Assembly (NCBI RefSeq): GCF_001667145.1
Contig: NZ_LZIF01000063.1
Span: 62,001 to 126,000, forward strand
Length of the DNA stretch: 64,000 bases
Reading direction: 5' to 3'
Source of the DNA: Mycobacterium sp. 852002-51971_SCH5477799-a
GTDB lineage: Bacteria; Actinomycetota; Actinomycetes; Mycobacteriales; Mycobacteriaceae
Positions 1 to 7,694 of this stretch are shown here, piece by piece (the first letter of the stretch is position 1; each line of letters begins with the position of its first letter). The notes below the pieces were generated by a model, which did no database searches, was not told where the DNA came from, and saw only the letters and a program-made list of their open reading frames with translations. The position numbers and the translations under genes are program-made.

Positions 1-877
1 CGAGGTGGCCGACGTCTGGGAGGGCGTCACCCAGCTGTTCCGCGACTACGGCTACCGCCGGCTGCGCGCCAAGGCCCGGCTGAAGTTCCTGGTCAAGGAC
101 TGGGGCGTAGAAAAATTCCGTGAAATTCTCGAACAGGAGTACCTGAACCGCCGGCTGATCGATGGACCGGCGCCCGCGCCGGTCGAGCACACCGTCGACC
201 ACGTCGGGGTGCAGCGGATCAAGAACGGCCTCAACGCTGTCGGCGTCGCGCCGATCGTCGGGCGCGTATCGGGCACCACCCTGTCGGCCGTGGCCGACCT
301 CATGGGGAAGGCCGGCTCCGACCGGGCGCGGTGGACGCCGTTTCAGAAGCTGGTCATTCTCGACGTCGCCGACGACAAGGTCGACGAACTGGTCGCGGGG
401 CTGGAAGCGCTGGGCCTGCCGTCGCGGCCGTCGTCGTGGCGCAAGAACACCATGGCGTGCACCGGAATCGAGTACTGCAAGCTGTCGTTCGCCGAGACCC
501 GGGTTCGGGCACAGACTTTGGTGCCCGAACTGGAACAGCGCCTGGCCGACGTCGATTCCAAGCTCAACCTGCCAATCAGCGTGCATCTCAACGGATGCCC
601 GAACTCGTGCGCCCGAATTCAGGTGGCCGACATCGGGTTCAAGGGTCAATGGATCGACGACGGCGAGGGTAACTCGGTCGAGGGTTTCCAGGTGCACCTC
701 GGCGGCGGCCTGGGCGAGCAGAGCGGCTTCGGCCGAAAGCTGCGCCAGCACAAGGTCACCAGCGCCGAATTGGGCGACTACATCGACCGGGTGACCCGCA
801 AATACCTCGACGGACGCCACGACGGCGAAACCTTCGCGTCCTGGGCGCTGCGCGCCGACGAAGACGAATTGCGCTGA
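1..877 (+). CDS. nirA: Ferredoxin-dependent sulfite (or nitrite) reductase, C-terminal part, cut by window start
   Basis: Siroheme/[4Fe-4S] reductase that carries out the six-electron reduction of sulfite to sulfide (or nitrite to ammonia) with ferredoxin as donor. The 5' end lies outside the window; about 290 C-terminal residues remain. The four cluster/siroheme cysteines are visible as C-x5-C (codons at 458 and 476, in ACTGIEYC) and C-x3-C (codons at 596 and 608, in NGCPNSCAR). A sirohydrochlorin chelatase starts 7 bp downstream, which supports a siroheme enzyme. In M. tuberculosis I remember cysH lying between nirA and the chelatase gene; no cysH is present here. Substrate choice between sulfite and nitrite cannot be settled from this fragment. 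Confidence 0.92.
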   Translation, partial: EVADVWEGVTQLFRDYGYRRLRAKARLKFLVKDWGVEKFREILEQEYLNRRLIDGPAPAPVEHTVDHVGVQRIKNGLNAVGVAPIVGRVSGTTLSAVADLMGKAGSDRARWTPFQKLVILDVADDKVDELVAGLEALGLPSRPSSWRKNTMACTGIEYCKLSFAETRVRAQTLVPELEQRLADVDSKLNLPISVHLNGCPNSCARIQVADIGFKGQWIDDGEGNSVEGFQVHLGGGLGEQSGFGRKLRQHKVTSAELGDYIDRVTRKYLDGRHDGETFASWALRADEDELR

Positions 878-884
878 GGCAGCG

Positions 885-1601
885 ATGAACACACTCGTAC
901 TCACCGCACACGGCAGTCGCGACCCCCGGTCGGGCACCAATGCCGAGGCCATCGCCGACCGCCTGGCAACAATGCGGCCCGACCTCGACGTGCGGCCGGC
1001 CTTCCTCGAGCTCAACACTCCGAGCTTTGCCGACGTGCTGGCCGGCTTGCCGGACAACCGCCGCGCGGTGGTCACCCCCTTGCTGCTGGCCAGCGCCTAC
1101 CACGCGCGCCTGGACATCCCCAAACAGATCGCCGACGCAGGCGCCCACGGCATCCGGCAGGCCGATGTGCTCGGTGAAGACGAGCGACTGGTCGCGGTGC
1201 TGCGCGAACGACTCGTCGAGGTCGGGGTCTCCCCGCTCGACGACGATCTCGGGGTGCTGGTCGTGGCGATCGGTTCGTCGAACCTCGCCGCCAATGCGCG
1301 CACCTCCAAAATCGCGGCCAGGCTCGCCGCAGGCACCCAATGGGCTGGTGCTACAACGGCATTCGCCACCAGACCCGAAGCATCGGTGGCCCGCGCCGCC
1401 GACCAGCTGCGCCGCCGCGGCGCGCGCCGGCTCGTCATCGCACCCTGGTTCCTGGCGCCCGGCCTGATCACCGACGGGGTGTCAAACTTCGCCCGCGACA
1501 ACCGCATTCCCATGGCCGAACCGCTGGGCGCTCACCGGCTGGTGGCCGAGACCGTGCTCGACCGCTACGACGAGGCGTTCGCCGAGGACGCCGCGGCCTA
1601 A
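885..1601 (+). CDS. Sirohydrochlorin chelatase, CbiX/SirB family
   Basis: Protein of 238 aa with the CbiX-family opening TAHGSRDPRSG at residues 7-17. The family inserts Fe2+ (or Co2+) into sirohydrochlorin, so this enzyme probably supplies siroheme to the reductase that ends 7 bp upstream; the two are very likely cotranscribed. A second GSS motif and LVIAPWFLAPG later in the chain fit the duplicated chelatase half-domain, which carries the second metal-binding histidine region in two-domain members. The stop overlaps the stop of the convergent LysR gene by 4 bp. It corresponds in position to M. tuberculosis che1 (Rv2393), though the N-terminus differs from my memory of that protein. Confidence 0.85.
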   Translation: MNTLVLTAHGSRDPRSGTNAEAIADRLATMRPDLDVRPAFLELNTPSFADVLAGLPDNRRAVVTPLLLASAYHARLDIPKQIADAGAHGIRQADVLGEDERLVAVLRERLVEVGVSPLDDDLGVLVVAIGSSNLAANARTSKIAARLAAGTQWAGATTAFATRPEASVARAADQLRRRGARRLVIAPWFLAPGLITDGVSNFARDNRIPMAEPLGAHRLVAETVLDRYDEAFAEDAAA

Positions 1602-2548
1602 CCTTTCCACGCCGCCGTGCGGCTGGTGATGTGGCTGAGCAAGTCGCGGATCGCTCCCGGCGGTGGCGTGCGTCCGCCGATCCAGATGGCCCGAAACTTG
1701 CGGCGGAGGTCCAACTTCGGAATGTCCACCGCGTGCAGGCGGCCGTCCGTTAGGTCGTCGGCGACGGCCAGCCTGCTCATGGTCGCCGGCCCCGCACCGG
1801 CGAGCACGGCGGCGCGCATCGCCGCCGCGGAGGTCAACTCCAGCACGGGCGCGGCCTGTTCCATATCCTCGCCGAGCACCTTGCGCAACGCGGCCGTGAG
1901 CGAATCACGGATGCCCGAATGCATTTCGCGGGCAACCAGCGGCGTCTGCGCGAGTTCGCGCGCGGTCACCACCCGTCCGCGTCGCGCCCACTTGTGGTCC
2001 GGCGGCACCACGATCACCAGCTCGTCGCCCCCCACCACACAACTGCTCAACCCCTTTGGCGTACCAGGGTTTTCGACGAAGCCTAGGTCGGCGCTGCCAT
2101 CGCGGACAGAGGCGATGGCGTGGTCGCTGTTGGTGGCGGTCAGGATCACCTGGGGAGCGGTATCGCCGTGCCGCGTCGCCTCGGCCTGCAGGGACAGCAG
2201 CCAGCGCGGCATGAGTTGTTCGGAGATCGTCTGGCTGGCCGACACCCTGATGCGTTCGCGGCCTTCCTTTCGCAGCGAACCCAGACCCGCATCGATCTCG
2301 CCGGCGACCTCGAGCAGGCGGGTCGCCCACTCCGCGACGATCACGCCCGCGGGCGTCAGTTGCGAACCGCGCGTCGTCCGAACGGCCAGGGTGACGCCGA
2401 TCTGGGCCTCCATGGTGGCGAGACGCCGGGATACCGCCTGCTGGGTGAGCCCGAGTTCGCGCGCGGCGCGCCCGAGGCTGCCCGTCTCGGCGATCGCTAG
2501 GAACGCCTCGAACGAGGCGAGGTCGGGCAACCGAGGGCTCAGCGGCAT
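1598..2548 (-). CDS. LysR-family transcriptional regulator
   Basis: Protein of 316 aa. The N-terminal winged helix-turn-helix is clear at about residues 10-70 (FEAFLAIAETGSLGRAARELG followed by LTQQAVSRRLATMEAQIG), and a periplasmic-binding-type effector domain follows from about residue 95. It lies convergent to the reductase/chelatase genes, with ends overlapping by 4 bp, and divergent from the ferredoxin gene with a 288-bp gap that must hold its promoter. LysR proteins usually control a divergent target, so the ferredoxin gene or its own gene is the likelier target. The effector is unknown. Confidence 0.9.
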   Translation of the reverse strand: MPLSPRLPDLASFEAFLAIAETGSLGRAARELGLTQQAVSRRLATMEAQIGVTLAVRTTRGSQLTPAGVIVAEWATRLLEVAGEIDAGLGSLRKEGRERIRVSASQTISEQLMPRWLLSLQAEATRHGDTAPQVILTATNSDHAIASVRDGSADLGFVENPGTPKGLSSCVVGGDELVIVVPPDHKWARRGRVVTARELAQTPLVAREMHSGIRDSLTAALRKVLGEDMEQAAPVLELTSAAAMRAAVLAGAGPATMSRLAVADDLTDGRLHAVDIPKLDLRRKFRAIWIGGRTPPPGAIRDLLSHITSRTAAWKG

Positions 2549-2836
2549 GGGCGGCAGCTCACAATCAAATCATGTGACACAACTATAGCTTGTGACACCA
2601 CAACACCAAACCTCTACTCACGCCCCGCCCGAACCTGAACGATCGGTCACATGAGGCGTGCAGTCCACCAGGTTCGGAACCCGCAGCCCGGGCCCCGCTC
2701 TTTTGCGGGTTACGGATCGCTTCAACCAAGAGGCCGGTAGCCCGCGCGGGCGCCGTCGCGCTAAATTAGCCAGCCAGACCGTGTTTGACTGCTCGCAGCC
2801 GGCTGACCCCGCTAGCCAGAAGGAAGGACATCACTC

Positions 2837-3163
2837 GTGGCCTACGTGATCGCCGAACCCTGTGTCGACATCAAAGACAAGGCGTGCATCGAGGAATGCC
2901 CCGTCGACTGCATCTACGAGGGCGCCCGGATGCTCTACATCCACCCCGACGAGTGCGTCGACTGCGGTGCCTGCGAGCCGGTATGCCCGGTCGAGTCCAT
3001 CTTCTACGAAGACGACCTGCCCGATGAGCACAGCCAATACCTGCAGATCAACGCCGACTTCTTCACCGAGCTCGGTTCGCCGGGCGGCGCGGCGAAGGTC
3101 GGGCTGACCGAAAACGACCCGGCCCCGGTCAAGGAACTGGAGAGCCGAGCAGAGGCCTCGTAG
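2837..3163 (+). CDS. fdxC: 7Fe ferredoxin, FdxC/FdxA type
   Basis: Small soluble electron carrier of 108 aa. The cysteine pattern is that of 7Fe ferredoxins: C9, C17 and C50 for a [3Fe-4S] cluster and C21, C40, C43 and C46 for a [4Fe-4S] cluster, with the spare C25. The sequence is very close to my memory of M. tuberculosis FdxC (Rv1177). The GTG start at 2837 is set by a strong AGGAAGG ribosome-binding site 9 bp upstream and by the family's conserved N-terminus. Mycobacterial ferredoxins of this kind feed cytochromes P450 and other redox enzymes; a partner is not evident next to it, though the siroheme reductase and a P450 occur in the same window. Confidence 0.93.
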   Translation: MAYVIAEPCVDIKDKACIEECPVDCIYEGARMLYIHPDECVDCGACEPVCPVESIFYEDDLPDEHSQYLQINADFFTELGSPGGAAKVGLTENDPAPVKELESRAEAS

Positions 3164-3167
3164 CCTT

Positions 3168-3566
3168 CTAGTCCCATCCGGAGAGCCCGAAGGTATCGGT
3201 TGGCCGCCGTCCGCAGAGTTTCTGAACCACCCACTGGTTCATCGAGACCTGCTGTTCGGCCGCTTCGACGGCGAGGCGGCTGTGCAACTCCGGGGACGTC
3301 CTGATCACGATCGTGCCGCTGTAGTTGCGGTCCGCCATCGGGGTCGGCAGCGTTTCGCCGGTATTCCGCATGATTTCGATGTGCCGGTCGACGGCCGTCT
3401 CGACCGCCTCGATGGCCTCTTGCGCGGTCGGCGCTCCGTAGCGCATGAACGGCAATTCCAGACAGGCGCCAACGTACTGGCCGTGGTACGGCGACCATCC
3501 GACGCGGTAGGTGTAGTGGTTCACGCCGGGGTTGGTAGCACGGGCGCTAGCGGTTTCGCGAGTCAC
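3168..3566 (-). CDS. HicB-family antitoxin-like protein without a HicA partner
   Basis: Protein of 132 aa. The N-terminal half (YTYRVGWSPYHGQYVGAC, then APTAQEAIEAVETAVDRHI) is the degraded-RNase-H HicB fold, and the C-terminal part (TIVIRTSPELHSRLAVEAAE, then SMNQWVVQKL) is a ribbon-helix-helix DNA-binding domain. No HicA toxin frame is seen on either side. The GTG start at 3566 lacks a good ribosome-binding site; GTG at 3524 would remove 14 low-complexity residues and place the 3534-3553 palindromic element directly upstream. Such solitary HicB proteins often act as plain regulators. It ends 4 bp from the ferredoxin stop (convergent). Confidence 0.75.
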   Translation of the reverse strand: MTRETASARATNPGVNHYTYRVGWSPYHGQYVGACLELPFMRYGAPTAQEAIEAVETAVDRHIEIMRNTGETLPTPMADRNYSGTIVIRTSPELHSRLAVEAAEQQVSMNQWVVQKLCGRRPTDTFGLSGWD

Positions 3567-3672
3567 TTATCCCCAGCGGAGAGGTGACGCCGGTTGTTCA
3601 CGGCGACGCCCAAGCCGGAAGGCTCTCCGGAACCAATGTGTCCATCCCGAATCCGCTAGCGCGGGCGCTACC
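3534..3672. promoter_or_regulatory. Two related palindromic elements in inverted orientation, between hicB-like gene and lipM
   Basis: The 20-bp element at 3534-3553 and the one at 3653-3672 are inverted copies matching at 17 of 20 positions. Each is itself palindromic around TAGCRC-GG-GCGCTA (perfect in the second copy). They sit in the divergent region between the HicB-like gene and lipM, so they may be operators for the ribbon-helix-helix protein. A third copy of the core occurs at 43898-43911 between convergent genes, which argues instead for a dispersed repeat. Confidence 0.45.
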
Positions 3673-3707
3673 AAGAGGGTCGAATACACATTTCGTAAGG
3701 TGAGGCA

Positions 3708-5000
3708 ATGCGGACAGCTCGAATCATCCACGTCCTCCGGCAAACAGGGTCGTTAGTAGTCACCGCCGTGACCGCCGCGTCCACCATCAACGCCTATCGG
3801 CCGTTGGCGCGCAGCGGATACCCATCCCTGTTTTCGTGGATGTTCGGGCTCGTCGTCACCGAATTGCCGCTGCAAACGCTGCTGACCCAGCTCGGTGGTC
3901 TGGCGTTGACCGGCCGCCGCCTAAACAAGCCCGTGCGAATAGCCGCCTGGATCGTCGCCGCCCTCTCGGCGCTGGGCCTGCTGAACCTCAGCCGCGCGGG
4001 CCGTGGGGCCAACGTGCCCCTGACCGAGGCGCTGGACAGCGGCCTGGGAGCCGACCGACTCACCGAGTCGGGCGGCCTCTGGCGACGGCCGTCCGGCGGT
4101 GGCACCGCCAAGACCCCGGGGCTGGTGCGCATGCTGCGGATCTACCGCGACTACGCCCACGACTCCGACATCAGCTACGGCGAATTCGGCAGCGCCAACC
4201 ACCTGGACATCTGGCGACGCCCCGACCTCGACCCGGCCGGCAAGGCGCCGGTGCTCTTCCAGATCCCCGGCGGCGCCTGGACGACGGGAAACAAACGCGG
4301 ACAAGCTCATCCGTTGATGAGCCACCTCGCCGAGCTGGGTTGGGTCTGCGTGGCGGCCAACTACCGGCACAGCCCGCGCAACACGTGGCCCGACCACATC
4401 GTCGACGTCAAGCGTGCCCTCGCCTGGGTCAAGGAGCACATCGCCGAGTACGGCGGCGACCCCGACTTCGTCGTCATCACCGGCGGTTCGGCCGGCGGGC
4501 ACCTGACGGCGCTGGCCGCGCTGACGCAGAATGACCCGCAGTTTCAACCGGGATTCGAGGACGCCGACACCAGGGTGCAGGCGGCGGTGCCGCTCTACGG
4601 CATCTACGACTTCACCCGGTTCGACAAGACGCTTCATCCGATGATGCCGGCGCTGCTGATCAAGTCGATCATCAAGCAAAAGCCCTCCATACATCTGCAG
4701 ACGTTCGAGGCCGCGTCACCGGTCAACCACGTGAGTGCCGACGCTCCCCCGTTCTTCGTCCTGCACGGCACCAACGATTCGCTGGCCTACGTCGAGCAAG
4801 CCCGCACATTCGTGGAGCGACTCCGACAGGTCAGCGCGCAGCCAGTGGTGTACGCCGAATTACCGCTCACCCAACACGCTTTCGACATCTTCGGCTCGGT
4901 CCGCGCCGCCCACACCGCGGTGGCCATCGAGCGATTCCTCGCCGAAATCTACGCCGCGCACCTACGGGCCGACGTGGTTGCGGCGCCCGAGGTGTCGTAA
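3708..5000 (+). CDS. lipM: Membrane-anchored alpha/beta-hydrolase esterase LipM
   Basis: Protein of 430 aa, matching M. tuberculosis LipM (Rv2284) in length and across its sequence as I remember it. Two or three N-terminal hydrophobic segments (residues about 10-100) anchor it, followed by an alpha/beta-hydrolase domain of the hormone-sensitive-lipase class. The oxyanion motif appears as IPGGAW, the nucleophile elbow as GGSAGG, and the catalytic histidine as TQHAFD near the end; HGTNDS holds the probable acid. It should cleave carboxylic esters, possibly lipid substrates at the membrane. The ATG start follows AAGGTGAGG. In M. tuberculosis it belongs to the same neighbourhood as yjcE, as here. 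Confidence 0.9.
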   Translation: MRTARIIHVLRQTGSLVVTAVTAASTINAYRPLARSGYPSLFSWMFGLVVTELPLQTLLTQLGGLALTGRRLNKPVRIAAWIVAALSALGLLNLSRAGRGANVPLTEALDSGLGADRLTESGGLWRRPSGGGTAKTPGLVRMLRIYRDYAHDSDISYGEFGSANHLDIWRRPDLDPAGKAPVLFQIPGGAWTTGNKRGQAHPLMSHLAELGWVCVAANYRHSPRNTWPDHIVDVKRALAWVKEHIAEYGGDPDFVVITGGSAGGHLTALAALTQNDPQFQPGFEDADTRVQAAVPLYGIYDFTRFDKTLHPMMPALLIKSIIKQKPSIHLQTFEAASPVNHVSADAPPFFVLHGTNDSLAYVEQARTFVERLRQVSAQPVVYAELPLTQHAFDIFGSVRAAHTAVAIERFLAEIYAAHLRADVVAAPEVS

Positions 5001-5003
5001 TCG

Positions 5004-5483
5004 CTAGGACTTCGGACGCACCCCCGCGGCGCGGTACACGAACACCGGTTTCACCGGAAACCGCAGCGCCGTCCTGGGTAGGGCTTCCAGCACCTCGTCG
5101 GGAATTCGCTTCTTGTAGTTGAGCTTCATCGAACCGCTGAAAGCGGCGTCGACGCCATGAAGGTCGATGTCAACGCCGAGCCCCTTGCCGGTGATGGTGA
5201 CCCGGCCCGGACCGCTGTCAGTGTCCCACGGGCAGTCGATGGACCGCAGGTTGGCGTCGCCGCGGGCGGGAAAGGTGGCGACGATTCGGGCGGCGGTAAA
5301 CGCGAACCCACCCGCGTACCGCGAGACGCCCGAGGCCGAATACACCCCGGGCACATGGCCGCTGAAGTGGCGGACCACCCCTGCCCGGCCCGTGCTGAAC
5401 ACGATCCCTTCGGCTTCGAGTTCCTCACGCAGCGCCGCGGGCAACTGGCCGATCTGGGACAGGTTTCGAAGGAATCCGACCAC
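5004..5483 (-). CDS. Conserved hypothetical protein (mycobacterial)
   Basis: Protein of 159 aa with no signal peptide or membrane segment. It begins VVGFLRNLSQIGQLP from a GTG codon and holds a beta-rich central part (TITGKGLGVDIDLHGVDAAF). I do not recognise a domain; the beta-strand pattern and an end rich in basic residues give no function. It is convergent to lipM with a 3-bp gap and lies 37 bp downstream of the chagasin-like lipoprotein gene on the same strand, so the two may be cotranscribed. Confidence 0.72.
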   Translation of the reverse strand: MVGFLRNLSQIGQLPAALREELEAEGIVFSTGRAGVVRHFSGHVPGVYSASGVSRYAGGFAFTAARIVATFPARGDANLRSIDCPWDTDSGPGRVTITGKGLGVDIDLHGVDAAFSGSMKLNYKKRIPDEVLEALPRTALRFPVKPVFVYRAAGVRPKS

Positions 5484-5520
5484 GTCCGAACCGTAGCCCG
5501 ACGTCTGGGGTCCCGCAGGC

Positions 5521-5955
5521 TTATTGCACCGTCACGGTCAGCGTGTAGGTGCAGGCCGGTTTGACGTCCTTGCCCACGAAGCTGGTGTAGGACGTGCTGA
5601 CGGTGGTGGCCCCCGGTCTCAGGGCGGAGAACGTCCACTCTTCGGTGCCGGGTGCCCCCAGCGCGTCAGACGTCGGCTGGACGAACTGGTGGCTGAGCTG
5701 TTTGACGATCGACGCGTCGCCGATTTGGGTGTCGGGCGTCCACCGGTATGGGGTGGTGTAGTTCGACCCCAACTCCACCACCAGGGTGTTGCCGACGGAC
5801 AGGGTGATGGTCTGCTTGATGTCGCTTTGCGTCAGGACATCGTTCATGGGGACCTGGAGCGTTTTGGTCGACGGCGGGTTCCTGGACGCGAAATGGCAGC
5901 CCACCACGGTCGACAACATCAGCACGGCGACTGTTACCAGCAGCCTGAGCTTCAC
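5521..5955 (-). CDS. Secreted lipoprotein of the chagasin family (peptidase inhibitor I42)
   Basis: Protein of 144 aa with a type II signal peptide ending in the lipobox VVGC (C20). The mature part shows the three inhibitory loops of chagasin-type cysteine-protease inhibitors: the NPTTGY-like loop as NYTTPY (65-70), the glycine loop GAPG (100-103) and the RP loop at 113-114. Chagasin proteins bind papain-like cysteine proteases, so this lipoprotein on the outer face of the membrane could block host or own cysteine proteases; that role is inferred. It is divergent from yjcE with 101 bp between them. Confidence 0.82.
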   Translation of the reverse strand: MKLRLLVTVAVLMLSTVVGCHFASRNPPSTKTLQVPMNDVLTQSDIKQTITLSVGNTLVVELGSNYTTPYRWTPDTQIGDASIVKQLSHQFVQPTSDALGAPGTEEWTFSALRPGATTVSTSYTSFVGKDVKPACTYTLTVTVQ

Positions 5956-6056
5956 CAGATCCCCCTTTGATTTCCCGCCCCGGAGCCTAATAGGTCTGAC
6001 CCAGACCGAAGATAGGCGACGACGCCGCCGATCGTTGCGTCCGGCAGGATGGGCTG

Positions 6057-7661
6057 GTGTTTGGCCTCGAACTGATCGTCGCCCTGGTGTCCACCGTCAT
6101 CATCGGGACGGTCATCGGCCGGCGCTATCGCGTCGGCCCCCCGGTGTTACTCATCTTCCTGGGCGTCCTGCTGGGCCTGATCCCCCATTTTGCGCACATC
6201 AAGGTGAACGGCGAGATCGTGCTGCTGCTGTTCCTTCCGGCGATCCTCTACTGGGAGGGCCTGAACACCAGCTTCCGCGAGATCCGGGCCAACGCACGCA
6301 TCATCGTGTTCCTCAGCGTCGTCCTGGTGATCGCCACAGCGGTGGCGGTGTCGTGGACGGCGCGGGCGCTGGGCATGAATCCGCACGCCGCCGGCGTCCT
6401 GGGTGCGGTGCTGTCGCCAACCGACGCGGCTGCGGTGGCCGGCCTCGCGAAGAAGCTGCCGCGCCGGTCGCTGACCGTGCTGAAGGCCGAGAGTCTCATC
6501 AACGACGGCACCGCCCTGGTGCTGTTCGCCGTCAGCGTCAACGTGGCGATCGGTGGGTCGGCGATCACCCCGCCCGAGGTGACCGCCCGGTTCATCGGCT
6601 CCTACCTCGGCGGGATCGCCGCCGGCCTGCTGGTCGGTGGAGCAGTCGCCCTGCTGCGCAAGCGAATTGACGCCCCCCAGGAGGAAGGGGCTCTGAGCCT
6701 GGTGACGCCGTTCGCGGCCTTCCTGCTGGCTCAATCGATGGAGTGCAGCGGAGTCGTGGCGGTGATGGTGTCGGCGCTGGTCCTCGCTTACGCCAGCCCG
6801 CTGGTGATCCGGGCCCGTTCCCGGCTGCAGGCCTTCGCCTTCTGGGACATCGCGACATTTCTGCTCAACGGCTCGTTGTGGGTGTTCGTCGGCGTCCAGA
6901 TCCCGGGAGCGCTGCGCGGCATCGTCGGAGTCGACGGCGGAGTTCGGCACGCCTTGTTCGTGGCGCTGGTGATCACCGGCGTGGTGATCGTCTCTCGCAT
7001 CTTCTGGGGCGAAATCACCACGCTGCTGATCCGGCTCATCGACCGCCGCCAGGTGCAACGCGAACGCCGGGTCAATTGGCGGCAACGCTTCGTCACCGTC
7101 TGGGCCGGATTCCGTGGGGCCGTGTCGCTGGCGGCGGCGGTCGCCGTGCCGATGACCACGCTGAGCGGCGCACCCTTCCCCGACCGCAGCCTGCTGATCT
7201 TCATCGTGACCGTCGTCATCCTGGTGACCGTCCTGGTCCAGGGCAGCACGCTGCCCGCCGTGGTGCGGTGGGCCCACATGCCCGAAGACGTCACCCACGC
7301 CGAGGAACTGCATCTGGCTCGTTGCCGGGGGTCTCAAGCCGCCCTCGCCGCGCTGCCCACGGTCGCCGACGAAGTCGGCATCGGCGACGAGCTGAGGCGG
7401 CGGCTGCAAAAGGAGTACGAGGAAAAGGCGGCGCTGGTACTGGCCACCGAGGACGGTTCGCCACACAGCCGCATACTGAAGGGCCGCGAGAAGGTCCGGC
7501 GGGTGCGGCTGGGAGTGCTCGAACACAAGCGCCGGGAAGTCACCTCGCTGCGCAACCAGAACCTCATCGACGACATCGTGCTGCGCGAATTGCAGAACGA
7601 GATGGATCTCGAGGAAGTGCAGCTGCTCGCCGCCGCTGCAGACGACGACGAGGACGAATAG
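6057..7661 (+). CDS. yjcE: Na+/H+ antiporter of the CPA1 family (YjcE)
   Basis: Integral membrane protein of 534 aa with about 12 hydrophobic segments covering residues 1-400 and a charged cytoplasmic tail of about 130 aa that probably forms coiled helices. LSPTDAAAVAG (TM5 region) has the CPA1-type aspartate, and the ESLINDGTALVLF segment is the typical ND motif of the ion site. It should exchange Na+ or K+ for H+ to hold cytoplasmic pH. It matches Rv2287 in type and length. The GTG start at 6057 follows AGGATGGG. The stop lies 33 bp before the likely start of the ATPase gene. Confidence 0.9.
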   Translation: MFGLELIVALVSTVIIGTVIGRRYRVGPPVLLIFLGVLLGLIPHFAHIKVNGEIVLLLFLPAILYWEGLNTSFREIRANARIIVFLSVVLVIATAVAVSWTARALGMNPHAAGVLGAVLSPTDAAAVAGLAKKLPRRSLTVLKAESLINDGTALVLFAVSVNVAIGGSAITPPEVTARFIGSYLGGIAAGLLVGGAVALLRKRIDAPQEEGALSLVTPFAAFLLAQSMECSGVVAVMVSALVLAYASPLVIRARSRLQAFAFWDIATFLLNGSLWVFVGVQIPGALRGIVGVDGGVRHALFVALVITGVVIVSRIFWGEITTLLIRLIDRRQVQRERRVNWRQRFVTVWAGFRGAVSLAAAVAVPMTTLSGAPFPDRSLLIFIVTVVILVTVLVQGSTLPAVVRWAHMPEDVTHAEELHLARCRGSQAALAALPTVADEVGIGDELRRRLQKEYEEKAALVLATEDGSPHSRILKGREKVRRVRLGVLEHKRREVTSLRNQNLIDDIVLRELQNEMDLEEVQLLAAAADDDEDE

Positions 7662-7694
7662 GGCCCGTCGGTGGCCGACCGTACAGTCGGCCCC

